This document shows, one piece after another, positions 8,905 through 17,695 of a DNA stretch of 45,603 nucleotides. Both the position numbers and the translations under genes were made by a program. Source of the stretch: Deltaproteobacteria bacterium (lineage in GTDB: Bacteria > Myxococcota > B64-G9). The first letter of the stretch is position 1; each line of letters begins with the position of its first letter. The stretch spans positions 1-45,603 of the forward strand of contig JAFCZJ010000059.1 in NCBI GenBank assembly GCA_019314375.1, given 5' to 3'. The notes beneath the pieces were generated by a model, which was given only the letters and a program-made list of their open reading frames with translations, ran no database searches and was not told where the DNA came from.

Positions 8905-9933
8905 TCAGACTTCTTCGACCAGTTCGACCAGTTCCTTGAGATTGCGCGGATCGCTCTGACGTTGCCCATTCTCGATTTCGTGGATCATGCGGGTGACCGC
9001 CCGATTGTAAGGCACCTGCCGACCCAACTCGGTGGCCTTGCGCAAGACATACCCGTTCAAAAAATCCACCTCGGTGGGGCGCCCCCGTTCCAGGCTTTGC
9101 AGCATACTGGAACGCAAACGTCGGTACTTGTGACCCACCACCCGGACCAGACTGTCCTTCACCAGACGCCTGGCCCAGGAGGCATCCTTGGCAAGATAGA
9201 AAAGCTCAGGTCGGGCCGCCACCGGCTCTAAGACGACACCCAAAGCCCAGGCCGTATCCAAGACCTCGGCGTACACGCCCAAAAAAGCCTGACGTGCGAC
9301 CCGGGCCTTGAGCAATTCGCCCAAACTGCGGCCGGCCAAGGCACCCAGGCTGGTGATGGCGGCGTTGATGGCCAGTTTGGACCAGAGCACCCCGCGCATG
9401 TTGTCGTTCACATCCACTGGCGAGGCCGCTTGCAACAAACGCCCGAGGACACGAGCTCGTTCGCTCACCGGCCGATCCAACTCGCCGAGGTGGATCTTGC
9501 CAGGGCCCGTGCGCTCCACCACCCCGGGGGCATGCATGGTGCCGCCCCATCCCACGATGGCCGACATGACGCGCTCCGTCCCCAGCTCAGCAGCCAGATC
9601 GTCTTCGACGATGCCGTTGTGCAAACTGACCACGCAAGCACCTTCTTTCAAGCGGGGTAAGGCTTGCCGGGCCGCATCCAGGGCCGTGTTGGCCTTGGTG
9701 GTGAGCAGGACTGCGTCGAAACGTCGCTCGGAGGGAATATCAGAAACCTGAGCATAAGCCGGCGGATGCACGGCAAAGGAACGGCTTGGGGTCTTGACCG
9801 TCAAGCCGCGCTCGCCCATGGCTCGGGCGATGTCCACGTTGCCGGTGACCAAGGTGGGGCGCAGGCCGGCGCGCCAAAGCTCGCCGGCCAAGACCCCACC
9901 GATACCGCCGATCCCCTGAATGAGCAGGTCCAT
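8905..9933 (-). CDS. PanE/ApbA-family (ketopantoate reductase-like) 2-oxoacid reductase
   Basis: The 342-residue product has the N-terminal NADP-binding GIGGIGGVLAGELWRAG (Rossmann motif near residue 7). The conserved lysines of the ketopantoate reductase family are present in TTKAN (near 78) and KLAINAAI (near 188), as is the C-terminal EVDFLNGY near 292, which carries the catalytic or substrate-contacting Glu and Asn. The family reduces 2-oxo acids such as 2-dehydropantoate to 2-hydroxy acids with NADPH. It is the last gene of the molybdenum hydroxylase operon, 6 bases after the cyclase gene and without a strong ribosome site of its own. Pantothenate genes are absent, so a catabolic 2-oxo/2-hydroxy acid substrate is more likely. 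The exact substrate is unknown. Confidence 0.85.
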   Translation of the reverse strand: MDLLIQGIGGIGGVLAGELWRAGLRPTLVTGNVDIARAMGERGLTVKTPSRSFAVHPPAYAQVSDIPSERRFDAVLLTTKANTALDAARQALPRLKEGACVVSLHNGIVEDDLAAELGTERVMSAIVGWGGTMHAPGVVERTGPGKIHLGELDRPVSERARVLGRLLQAASPVDVNDNMRGVLWSKLAINAAITSLGALAGRSLGELLKARVARQAFLGVYAEVLDTAWALGVVLEPVAARPELFYLAKDASWARRLVKDSLVRVVGHKYRRLRSSMLQSLERGRPTEVDFLNGYVLRKATELGRQVPYNRAVTRMIHEIENGQRQSDPRNLKELVELVEEV

Positions 9934-9939
9934 GGAGAA

Positions 9940-10872
9940 CTACTTACGCTTCTTGGTACGACCGGCCTTCTTGGACTTCTTGGCCTTCTTGTGTTTTGCG
10001 GCCAGCTTGCGACCCTCTTCATGCAGCCACTCGTTTTCGCTACCGGACACATCGCCGTGCTTGGTCAGCTTGGCCTTGGCCTTCTTGGCCATGAGCTTGG
10101 CGTGCCGTTCGTCATCCACGAAGGCCAGGATGCGGCAGATGCAACTCTCGCCGTCAACCAGGCGCCAGGGGAAGGCCCCAATCACGCAACGCTGATTCAA
10201 AAGCAAATCGATGTCTCCACCCATGCACTCAGCGTGAACGATCTGATGATTGAACATCTCCAAATGCATGAGCTGATACTTGTCGTCGGTGAAAACCTCC
10301 TCCAGGGGCTTCTTGTACTTCTTACGGAAGTGGGCGTCGGCTTCCTTGGCCTGCCTGGGCATCCAGGTGCGAATGGTGGTGTTCATGGGATGGTCCGCAC
10401 TGCCGCAGTCCACGCCGATCCAGCGCAGCTTTTTCGCCTTGGCCCATTCGGCGAACTCCCGGTCGGGTCCCGGATGCTTAACCATGTAAGTCATCTCATC
10501 AGCCGTGGGCTGATCCCAGCCATTGTGGTGATAACCCGTATGGATAATCAGGATATCGCCTTCTTTGACCTCCACCCGGTCTTCCACCATCTTGGAGGTG
10601 TAAATGTCGTAGTCACCCGCCGCGTCCGACAAATCCACGATCACGCCTTCGTGCATCAGGTAGTCCAGGGGCAGTTGCGCGATATCCCGACCCGGGGAGT
10701 AAAAATGAATCTCACCATCCAAATGCGTGCCCACATGATTGGAGTGGGTCAAAAGTTGGCCGTTGGCTCCGTTGGGCGCCAATCGCTTGAAGTACTTCAT
10801 CTGCAAGGGCTCATAGGTAGGCCAGGCAGGGGTTCCGATACCGAGGGGAATACTCAAGTCGATGGGAAGCAT
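9940..10872 (-). CDS. Cyclase-family metal-dependent hydrolase (kynurenine formamidase/isatin hydrolase-like) with Lys-rich tail
   Basis: The 310-residue product starts at ATG 10872, preceded by GGAGGAG; the frame is open upstream but has no comparable site. Residues about 40-55 contain HVGTHLDGEIHF, the HxGTHxD...H metal-binding motif of the cyclase superfamily (PF04199). Known members hydrolyse N-formylkynurenine, isatin or related amides and lactams. IIHTGYHHNGWDQP and GVDCGSADHPMN are further family positions. The C-terminal 50 residues are unusual: they are dominated by Lys and Ala and end in KKSKKAGRTKKRK. The gene sits 59 bases after the DUF1116 gene and 6 bases before the reductase. 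A ring-opening or amide-cleaving step in heterocycle breakdown is an inference. Confidence 0.85.
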   Translation of the reverse strand: MLPIDLSIPLGIGTPAWPTYEPLQMKYFKRLAPNGANGQLLTHSNHVGTHLDGEIHFYSPGRDIAQLPLDYLMHEGVIVDLSDAAGDYDIYTSKMVEDRVEVKEGDILIIHTGYHHNGWDQPTADEMTYMVKHPGPDREFAEWAKAKKLRWIGVDCGSADHPMNTTIRTWMPRQAKEADAHFRKKYKKPLEEVFTDDKYQLMHLEMFNHQIVHAECMGGDIDLLLNQRCVIGAFPWRLVDGESCICRILAFVDDERHAKLMAKKAKAKLTKHGDVSGSENEWLHEEGRKLAAKHKKAKKSKKAGRTKKRK

Positions 10873-10931
10873 GTTATTTCTCCTCCTTGGGGGCCATATC
10901 AAAACGACAGTTTTGATACGACCGCTTGTGT

Positions 10932-12383
10932 TCAAACTTCTTGGCAGTGTTTCACAAAAGCGTCCAAAGCGTCATGAAAACATGACCAGGGGGGCAAGGT
11001 CAGACCCGCGCCCACCTGACCCACACCGGGTTCGCGGTGTGCGATGCCCGTATTGATGGCCGGCAGCAAGGTGTGCTCGTTGACCAATCGCAAATCAATG
11101 CCCGTGGGAGCACCCAAAAAGCCCATGGCCGGGATCACCCAAACCGGATTGCGGCCGACGGTGATGCGGCCCATGGCCCGGGTGGTGGCCACGGCGTCTT
11201 CGGCCGAGCCGCCCACGAACTGCACGATGGCAGGCGCGGCCGCCATGGTGAAACCACCGATGCCGGCGGTCTCCATGATGGTCGAGTCGCCGATGTCCGG
11301 GTTGGCGTCTTCGGGGCCATAGCCGGGGAAATAAAGACCCTCCACCGCCTGGGCCGGGCCGACGAACCAACGCCCAGGCATGCAAGACATCTGAATGCCG
11401 AAATCGGTGCCGTTGCGGGCCATCACAGACAAGATGCTGCTTTTGGGTACTCCCTCGGCAGCCATGAGCATCAGTTTGGCCATGGGCATGGTCAGGTTCA
11501 AAAAGAAATGGTCGTTGGCGTCGATGAACTCCAAGACCTTTCGAATCTGCGCAGCCGGTCGATCCACCTCCACCATGGCCGGGGCCAGAGCGCGAATCAG
11601 CAAGGAGGTGCCGGCCCGGTTGCGGTTATGCCCCTCATCGCCCATTTGCAGAGCTTGCGCCATGAGCATCTTCAAATCGAGGGGCCCGGTCTCAGCCAGG
11701 GTTTCCGCCAAGATCGGGGCCATGACATCGGCCATGAAGCGAAGTCGCTCGATGACCTCGGTCGCGAAAGCGCCATAGCGCAACACCTTGCCAAGCCCCT
11801 CGTTCAGGGTACAAAAACTCCGGCGACCCTGCCCGTCCTTGCCCTGATCCTCTAAGATCCACACCGGCATGGAGGGCGTGATCAAGCCCGCCATGGGGCC
11901 CACGGCCTGATGATGGTGGCAGGGTTCGAAACGCACTGCGCCTGTAGCGGCCATACGCTCTGCTTCTTCGGGACTTGTGGCCTTGCCCTCCAAAAGCAGG
12001 CCACCGATAACCGCCCCCCGCAGGGGACCGCACATCCGATCCCAGGAAATGGGTGGGCCGGCGTGCAGAAAAAGATCATCTTCCATGCCTGGAATCACGT
12101 CTTTGGCCACGCCCACGCCCATGAGATGAGGAGACGAAGCAAAAAACCGCCGTAGCATCTCAGCGTTGGCGGACTCGATCTCTGAAGCCAAACTCGGCTC
12201 GGCCAATCTGCGCAAAGCCTGCATGCGCCCGGGATCACCTCCGGCCGGGGGCTGAAAATCCACCTCTACAAATGAGACTCCGGCCGCCTGGGCGCCGTCC
12301 ATGATCTTGTCCAAGCCAAGATGCACTACGCTCAATGGACCCGCCAACAAATCCTTGGCGCTGAATATTTTGGCATCGCTCAT
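10932..12383 (-). CDS. allG: DUF1116 protein, AllG/YlbE-type oxamate carbamoyltransferase subunit
   Basis: The 483-residue product matches the DUF1116 (YlbE/AllG) pattern, including WDRMCGPLRGAVIGGLLLEG near residue 135 and FEPCHHHQAVGPMAGLI near 170. In E. coli, AllG with AllF (FdrA) and AllH forms oxamate carbamoyltransferase, which phosphorolyses oxalurate to oxamate and carbamoyl phosphate late in anaerobic allantoin use. Its ATG overlaps the fdrA stop (ATGA), the usual tight coupling of subunit genes, and the order allH-fdrA-allG is a compact set here. The exact substrate in this organism is not established; other ureido acids are possible. Family membership is clear, activity is by analogy. 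Confidence 0.85.
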   Translation of the reverse strand: MSDAKIFSAKDLLAGPLSVVHLGLDKIMDGAQAAGVSFVEVDFQPPAGGDPGRMQALRRLAEPSLASEIESANAEMLRRFFASSPHLMGVGVAKDVIPGMEDDLFLHAGPPISWDRMCGPLRGAVIGGLLLEGKATSPEEAERMAATGAVRFEPCHHHQAVGPMAGLITPSMPVWILEDQGKDGQGRRSFCTLNEGLGKVLRYGAFATEVIERLRFMADVMAPILAETLAETGPLDLKMLMAQALQMGDEGHNRNRAGTSLLIRALAPAMVEVDRPAAQIRKVLEFIDANDHFFLNLTMPMAKLMLMAAEGVPKSSILSVMARNGTDFGIQMSCMPGRWFVGPAQAVEGLYFPGYGPEDANPDIGDSTIMETAGIGGFTMAAAPAIVQFVGGSAEDAVATTRAMGRITVGRNPVWVIPAMGFLGAPTGIDLRLVNEHTLLPAINTGIAHREPGVGQVGAGLTLPPWSCFHDALDAFVKHCQEV

Positions 12384-13906
12384 GACGTTTTACCTCCCAA
12401 CAGCGCCGCGGCCAATACCGCAGCCCGAGCCCCCGAGGGCTGCACCAGCACACCCGCGCCTCTCAAAATATGGCGCTGCCGCTCCAAACCCTGAGGGTCC
12501 AAATCCGTGCCACTTAACGAGGCGATCACGAAAGGCCCCTTGCCCCCACGAGCCTTTCGTGCGGCTTCCACGGCCTGGGCCATTTCGGGGGCCGGATCCA
12601 GGTGAGCACCGTCGCCCAGGACCAGGTCCAACAGAATACAATCCACTGCGGGATCCTTGCCCACGTCCCGAATCAAAGCGCAACGCACAGCCTGATCCAC
12701 CATGGGGTGGGGTTTGCCTTGGGTATAAAAATCCTCACCCGTATCCACGATGAGATGACCTTCACCCTCCAAGGCCGGCTCGACCTTTAGGGGATGCTCC
12801 GGCACCTGCACCTGCAGACCTTTGCTTCTGAGCACCAGGGCGGCCTCCGAAGCCAGGGAGCCTCCGCCAAAAAGCCCCACCAGTCGCCCCGAAAAAGGCT
12901 TTGCGCCGCCCAAAATTTCCGTGGCCATCGCCTGGATATCAAAATCCTGCCGCGCTTCCTTGTGGCCCAGGGCCTCCAAAACCATGCTCGCCGCCTCGTC
13001 CAGGCTCTCGGCATAGCGCACACCATCGGCATCGTCGCGGGCGCGGTCGCCCAAATAACGCACCACCGAAGGCTTGCCCAAACCCGCCAAGACACCATGC
13101 ATACGCTCCGCCACTTCCTCGGCGGGATGCTTGCAGATCAGCACCAAGACCTGTGTGTCTGAGTCCTCGGCCAAAAGGCGCAACCCAAACTCACTCATGC
13201 GCCCGCCCACCTCGGCGGCCAAATCCCGGCTGCCCGTACCGATGGCCTGACTGATACCGACCCCGGCGTTATGAAGCAGGCAGCTCACCTCTTGCAAGCC
13301 CGTGCCGGACGCCCCAACCATGCCCACGACTCCTCGACGCACCCGGTTGGCAAATCCCAAACCCACCCCAGCCAAAATGGCGGTCCCGCAGTCGGGACCC
13401 ATAAGCAAGCGCCCTTCGGCCACGGCCCGATCCTTGAGCCGAATTTCGTCTTCCAGGGCCACATTGTTCGAAAACAAAAACACATGTCGGCCTGCATCCA
13501 AAGCTTGCTCGGCCACGAAAGCCGCGTAAGTACCGGGCACAGCCACGCTGACCAGGTTCGTCTCCGGCCGATCGGCCAAGGCCTCGTCCAATCCACCATA
13601 GCGACGTGGACCGTCTTTGGAGGCCGACTGCGCGCCAGCCAGCAGAAGACGCGCCAACTCGGCCTCTACCGCGTCCAGCCCTTCTTCGCTTTCGGCCCGA
13701 AGGCCGACCAGCATATCCATGGGTCCGACACCATCCAGGGCCGAGTCATCAAAACCGGCACTCCTTAAGAGTTCCACGTTCATCTCGGTGCCCATGAGCA
13801 CCACGGCCTCGGCCACATGGTCCTGGGCGTTCAAATCCCGGGCCACGCGCATCAAAAAGGCTGAATCGTGATAGCTGCCTTCATGCACCACCACCCGCTC
13901 TTTCAT
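12380..13906 (-). CDS. fdrA: FdrA-family protein (AllF-type oxamate carbamoyltransferase subunit)
   Basis: The 508-residue product begins at ATG 13906 with AAGGAG upstream; a TTG six bases earlier would be too close to that site. It is a succinyl-CoA-synthetase-like two-domain protein. GTYAAFVAEQALDAG near residue 125, LLMGPDCGTAILAG near 165 and VGMVGASGTGLQEVSCLLHN near 190 are typical of FdrA, including the GPDCGTAI signature. E. coli FdrA was first known as a suppressor of FtsH-related defects and is now assigned as AllF of oxamate carbamoyltransferase. It overlaps both neighbours by 4 bases (DUF2877 upstream, DUF1116 downstream), strong evidence for a three-subunit complex. The ligand is inferred. 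Confidence 0.88.
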   Translation of the reverse strand: MKERVVVHEGSYHDSAFLMRVARDLNAQDHVAEAVVLMGTEMNVELLRSAGFDDSALDGVGPMDMLVGLRAESEEGLDAVEAELARLLLAGAQSASKDGPRRYGGLDEALADRPETNLVSVAVPGTYAAFVAEQALDAGRHVFLFSNNVALEDEIRLKDRAVAEGRLLMGPDCGTAILAGVGLGFANRVRRGVVGMVGASGTGLQEVSCLLHNAGVGISQAIGTGSRDLAAEVGGRMSEFGLRLLAEDSDTQVLVLICKHPAEEVAERMHGVLAGLGKPSVVRYLGDRARDDADGVRYAESLDEAASMVLEALGHKEARQDFDIQAMATEILGGAKPFSGRLVGLFGGGSLASEAALVLRSKGLQVQVPEHPLKVEPALEGEGHLIVDTGEDFYTQGKPHPMVDQAVRCALIRDVGKDPAVDCILLDLVLGDGAHLDPAPEMAQAVEAARKARGGKGPFVIASLSGTDLDPQGLERQRHILRGAGVLVQPSGARAAVLAAALLGGKTS

Positions 13907-14862
13907 CTGCAATCTCCTTGGGCCAGGCCCAACAGCCCAGCCAGCATATCCTCGCCGCTTTGGGCACCCAGGGCACCCAATAGGCGAATTTGTTCTGTCA
14001 GTTCATCTGCCCGCGCCTCACAAGCCAGCCAGGAGGCCGCCCGGGCGAGGGGATCCACAAAGCGACCGCTCGCCGCCTCCCGCAGCATCTGCATGGCCGT
14101 CGGCGTGGAGGTTCTCTCTGGCAAAGCCAAAAGCGCCGCATTCCAAATCCGTAGCTGCTCATGATCTCGCCAACCGACATCCACCAGGCGACGAAGGGCA
14201 GCACTGACGCCCACCAACATGTCATCACCACTGGGGGTGCTACCAGGACCCAGGCCCGCCAAACGCTTCATGTGCAACAAGGGCAACCCCGCCCCCAACT
14301 CGGCCAGCAAAGCCGCGAACCGGGTGGCCAACTCATCCGACAGCGTATCACCAAGCCCGCCCTGCACTAGGGGCACTTGAGTTGGTGCGTTCTTCACAAA
14401 TGAGTCAAGTTTGCGAGTATCGCAGTCATCTCTGTAGTGCCTCTTGTGCCGTGTCGCAGGGCGACATGGTGCCAGTGCTCGACTGCGCTCCGGCCAGTCG
14501 CCCAGGGCCAGCTGACTCCTCAAGGCTTTCTTGGATACCGGCAAGCGATGATTGGACACCATCAAGCTTCGGCCATCCCCCTCCAGTCGCATCAAACGGC
14601 CATCCCCGAAAAGAAGATCGCGGCCGTCCAGTCTGAGTGCCAAGCCTTGTTCGGGTGCCAGGCCGCCCTCAAGGACCAGCGAAGCCGGCGTCAGTGCACG
14701 ATCAGAATGCAAGAGGGTCAACCAAGACTCCTCGGGATCGTCGGGCAAGGCCACCCAGGCCTGCCTGTAACAATGAGCGACATGCCCCGTCCATGGCCGG
14801 CTCCGGCAGAGCCATGCTCCGTCAAAACGCTCGCATAAAGAAGTGGGCGTCGAAGCGGCCAC
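13903..14862 (-). CDS. allH: DUF2877 protein, AllH/YlbF-type oxamate carbamoyltransferase subunit
   Basis: The 319-residue product starts at a GTG (14862), six bases after the stop of the molybdenum subunit gene. The C-terminal half has the DUF2877 core LAGLGPGSTPSGDDMLVGV near residue 205 and a second related segment, GAQSGEDMLAGLLGLAQG, near the end. DUF2877 corresponds to E. coli YlbF/AllH, a subunit of oxamate carbamoyltransferase. The N-terminal half is more divergent. The gene overlaps fdrA by 4 bases. Placement directly behind the molybdenum hydroxylase genes links the carbamoyltransferase set to hydroxylation of a nitrogen heterocycle. Confidence 0.82.
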   Translation of the reverse strand: MAASTPTSLCERFDGAWLCRSRPWTGHVAHCYRQAWVALPDDPEESWLTLLHSDRALTPASLVLEGGLAPEQGLALRLDGRDLLFGDGRLMRLEGDGRSLMVSNHRLPVSKKALRSQLALGDWPERSRALAPCRPATRHKRHYRDDCDTRKLDSFVKNAPTQVPLVQGGLGDTLSDELATRFAALLAELGAGLPLLHMKRLAGLGPGSTPSGDDMLVGVSAALRRLVDVGWRDHEQLRIWNAALLALPERTSTPTAMQMLREAASGRFVDPLARAASWLACEARADELTEQIRLLGALGAQSGEDMLAGLLGLAQGDCR

Positions 14863-14868
14863 CAGAGC

Positions 14869-17211
14869 TCACTTCCCGGCTTTGTCTTTGATGGCCTGCC
14901 GAATTTTGGTGGGCGTGATGGGCATCTCGTCGATGCGAATGCCCAAGGCATCATACAAGGCGTTGGCGATGGCAGCCGGTGTGGGGATCATCGTATGCTC
15001 ACCCACGCCACGAGCGCCTAAGGGACCATCACACTGCGGGGTCTCAATAAAATGGGCGTCTATCTCGGATGGCATATCCATGGTGGTCGGGATCTTGTAG
15101 TCCATCAGATTGGCGTTGGCGATCCGACCGGTTTTCCGATCCAAAATAAGCTCTTCCATCACGGCCGTGCCCAATCCCTGAGCGATGCCTCCGTACGTCT
15201 GCCCCTTGGCCATGCTGGGGTTAACCACACGGCCCACGTCGTAGCAAGCCACCACCCGCTCCACGTCCAGATGCCCTGTCTCCTTATCCACCAGGATATC
15301 CACAGCCTGAGCACCGAAGGTCCACTTGGCCACGGGCTTATCACTTTGACTGGTGATCGGATCCAAAAAAAGCAGACCCTCCGGCACGTAGGATGCATGC
15401 GCGGCCACGGGTCCGCCGATGCAGTGCCCGTCCTCAAACTGATAACCCAAGACCAGCCGCTCTAAGGGAATGCTGCGGCCCGACTCGAGATGCAGCACTT
15501 CCAGATTGCCCAGTTCCAGTTCTTCAGCTGGCACCTCGAAAACCTCGGCTGCCATATCGAAAAGCTGCTGCTTACACATTTCGGTGGCTCTTAAAATGGC
15601 GTTGCCCGTGGCCCAAGTTTGACGAGAAGCCACGGTCTGCCAGTCATAAGGTGACAAGTGGGTGTCGGGCTCGTTGTGAACCCTCACTTTTTCCATGGGC
15701 AGGTTCAGGCCTTCGGCCGCATATTGAGCGGCCACGGTACGCAAGCCTTGACCGATGTCCGTACCCGAAATGCTAACCTCCACCGTGGCGTCTTCACAAA
15801 ACTTGAGAATGACAGCGCTTGCCGCATCGTTGGGCATGGCCGGGGCCTTAACCGCGCAGGCCATGCCTCGGCCGCGCACCATGCGACCCGTGCCCTTGTC
15901 CGTGGGTTTGTCCAGTTCCAACTCTTCCGCTACCTTGATGATGCACTTGTCCACCCGGCCCGCGCAGTCATCCAAAACTTGCCCCGTCACCGTACTCTTC
16001 CCTGGGCCCAGGCAATTGAGCAAGCGGAACTCAACCGGGTCCATGCTGATTCCGTGGGCCACCATGTCCATCTGGTTTTCCAGGGCCCAGTGGATCTCCT
16101 GCATACCGAAACCCCGATAAGCCGAGCCTATGGGGCGGTTCGTGTACACGCCGATGCTGTCGCCCTCTACATTGGGAAACTCATAAGCCCCGCCGCATGT
16201 GTAGCCGGCCGCCCGCACCACATTCACCCCATAGCCGCCGTAACCGCCACAGTCCCAGAGGTAGTGCATCTTCTGAGCTTGCACCTTGCCCTGTTTGTCC
16301 ACACCCGTGACCAAAGTGGCGGTCAATCCTTGGCGGACCACCACCGCGTAGAACTCTTCGCTGCGGTCCACCAGGACCCGCACAGGCCGACCGTGAGTCT
16401 TCATGGCCAGCGCCACGGCGATGGGCTCCAAATTGATGCCCGCCTTGCCGCCAAAACCACCGCCCACGGTGGGCACGATGACCCGTACATCACCGTGATT
16501 CAGCTTGAAACAGTGGCTCAAAAGGTGCCGCACCGTGAAAGGGCTTTGGGCCGAGGTGTGCACTTCCACCTTGCCCGCCAAATCCACTCGGGCGACCGAG
16601 ATGTGGGGTTCCATGGGCACGTGCTGCACCTGGGGCACCCGGAAGGTGTTTTCGAAAACATGAGCGCAGGATTTCAAGGCCCCCTGATAGTCCCCCTTTT
16701 GAATCTTCAAGTGATTGCAGATGTTGCTGTTGGCCTTGGGGGTGATCCATGGCTCACATTCGTATTGCCCCAAATCCGGATGCACCAAAGGCGAGTCCGG
16801 GGCGATGCCCTGTTCCACGTCGAAGACCGGCTCTAAGGGTTCATAGTCAACCCGAATCTGCGCTACGGCCTCCCAGGCGGCCTCCGGGGTCTCGGCGGCT
16901 ACCGCGGCCACCGGGTCCCCCACATAACGCACCCGGTCGGTGGCAAAGACAGTTTGATCTTTCAAATAGATGCCCACATGGTAAGGATAATCCCGCCCAC
17001 AGACCACAGCCTTGACGCCGGGCACCTTGCGCGCGGGTTCCAAATCAATGTGCTTGATGCGAGCATGTGGATGAGGTGAACGCAGCACCGCCGCGTGCAG
17101 CAGGTGGGAAAAGGCCAGATCACCGGTATAGCGCGCTGCGCCCGTCACTTTCTCCAGTCCGTCGACTCGCTCTACGTCACGTCCCACCCAGTGGTTATCT
17201 TGCTTGTTCAT
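14869..17211 (-). CDS. Molybdenum hydroxylase large (molybdopterin-binding) subunit, xanthine dehydrogenase family
   Basis: The 780-residue product starts at ATG 17211, which overlaps the stop of the 2Fe-2S gene (ATGA); the frame continues upstream but the overlap and family length favour this start. Domains are the a/b hammerhead (residues 1-130) and two molybdopterin-binding domains. Key sites are TVGGGFGGKAG near 240, AYRGFGMQEIHW near 350, GTDIGQGLRTVAAQYAAEG near 480 and PLGARGVGEH near 730, whose Glu is the catalytic base of this family. The AYRGFG loop differs from the AYRCSFR loop of form I CO dehydrogenase. The enzyme should hydroxylate an N-heterocycle or aldehyde; a purine is favoured by the neighbouring carbamoyltransferase genes. 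The substrate remains open. Confidence 0.9.
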   Translation of the reverse strand: MNKQDNHWVGRDVERVDGLEKVTGAARYTGDLAFSHLLHAAVLRSPHPHARIKHIDLEPARKVPGVKAVVCGRDYPYHVGIYLKDQTVFATDRVRYVGDPVAAVAAETPEAAWEAVAQIRVDYEPLEPVFDVEQGIAPDSPLVHPDLGQYECEPWITPKANSNICNHLKIQKGDYQGALKSCAHVFENTFRVPQVQHVPMEPHISVARVDLAGKVEVHTSAQSPFTVRHLLSHCFKLNHGDVRVIVPTVGGGFGGKAGINLEPIAVALAMKTHGRPVRVLVDRSEEFYAVVVRQGLTATLVTGVDKQGKVQAQKMHYLWDCGGYGGYGVNVVRAAGYTCGGAYEFPNVEGDSIGVYTNRPIGSAYRGFGMQEIHWALENQMDMVAHGISMDPVEFRLLNCLGPGKSTVTGQVLDDCAGRVDKCIIKVAEELELDKPTDKGTGRMVRGRGMACAVKAPAMPNDAASAVILKFCEDATVEVSISGTDIGQGLRTVAAQYAAEGLNLPMEKVRVHNEPDTHLSPYDWQTVASRQTWATGNAILRATEMCKQQLFDMAAEVFEVPAEELELGNLEVLHLESGRSIPLERLVLGYQFEDGHCIGGPVAAHASYVPEGLLFLDPITSQSDKPVAKWTFGAQAVDILVDKETGHLDVERVVACYDVGRVVNPSMAKGQTYGGIAQGLGTAVMEELILDRKTGRIANANLMDYKIPTTMDMPSEIDAHFIETPQCDGPLGARGVGEHTMIPTPAAIANALYDALGIRIDEMPITPTKIRQAIKDKAGK

Positions 17212-17684
17212 GAGACCTCCCGCATCTCGGCGGCCGCATCCAAGACGGCCTCCACGATCTGCTTGTAGCCCGTGCAGCGACACAGGTTGCCGGCCAGGGC
17301 GATGCGGACTTCTTCCTCTGTGGGATCGGAATTTTCGGCCAAAAGGCCCAAAGAGCACAAGATCATACCGGGGGTACAGAAACCGCACTGCACCGCCGAA
17401 TGCTTCAAGAATGCGCGCTGAATCGGATGCAGCTTGTCTTTGTGGCCCAAACCCTCAATGGTTTTGATCTCACAACCATCGGCTTCGACGGCCAGCATCA
17501 TACAACTATTGACCGGCTTGCCGTCCAGGAGCACCACGCAAGCTCCGCACTCGCCTTCGTTGCAGCCTTCCTTGGCTCCCGTCAACCCCAGGTCATCGCG
17601 CAAAAAATCCAGCAAACTGCGGTGGCTGTCGACTTCCTTGGTTTCGCTGAAGCCATTGATTTCCATCGTGATCGAATGTCGCAT
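17208..17684 (-). CDS. Molybdenum hydroxylase small [2Fe-2S] subunit
   Basis: The 158-residue product has the two clusters of this family. The plant-ferredoxin-type ligands are in CNEGECGAC plus a later Cys (near residues 40-62), and the second 2Fe-2S ligands are in CGFCTPGM and NLCRCTGY (near 99 and 133). It passes electrons from the molybdenum site to FAD. The length is typical of XdhC/CoxS-type subunits. It lies 11 bases after the FAD gene and overlaps the large-subunit gene by 4 bases. Confidence 0.95.
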   Translation of the reverse strand: MRHSITMEINGFSETKEVDSHRSLLDFLRDDLGLTGAKEGCNEGECGACVVLLDGKPVNSCMMLAVEADGCEIKTIEGLGHKDKLHPIQRAFLKHSAVQCGFCTPGMILCSLGLLAENSDPTEEEVRIALAGNLCRCTGYKQIVEAVLDAAAEMREVS

Positions 17685-17695
17685 CTCACACCGCC

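Noticed and set aside
9664..10977. Plus-strand frame of 437 codons opposite the reductase and cyclase genes
   Set aside because: It crosses two intact genes and their junction on the other strand and shows only their reversed composition.
15658..16836. Plus-strand frame of 392 codons opposite the molybdenum hydroxylase large subunit
   Set aside because: The opposite strand carries a conserved enzyme with all family motifs; the frame is a shadow of its codon bias.
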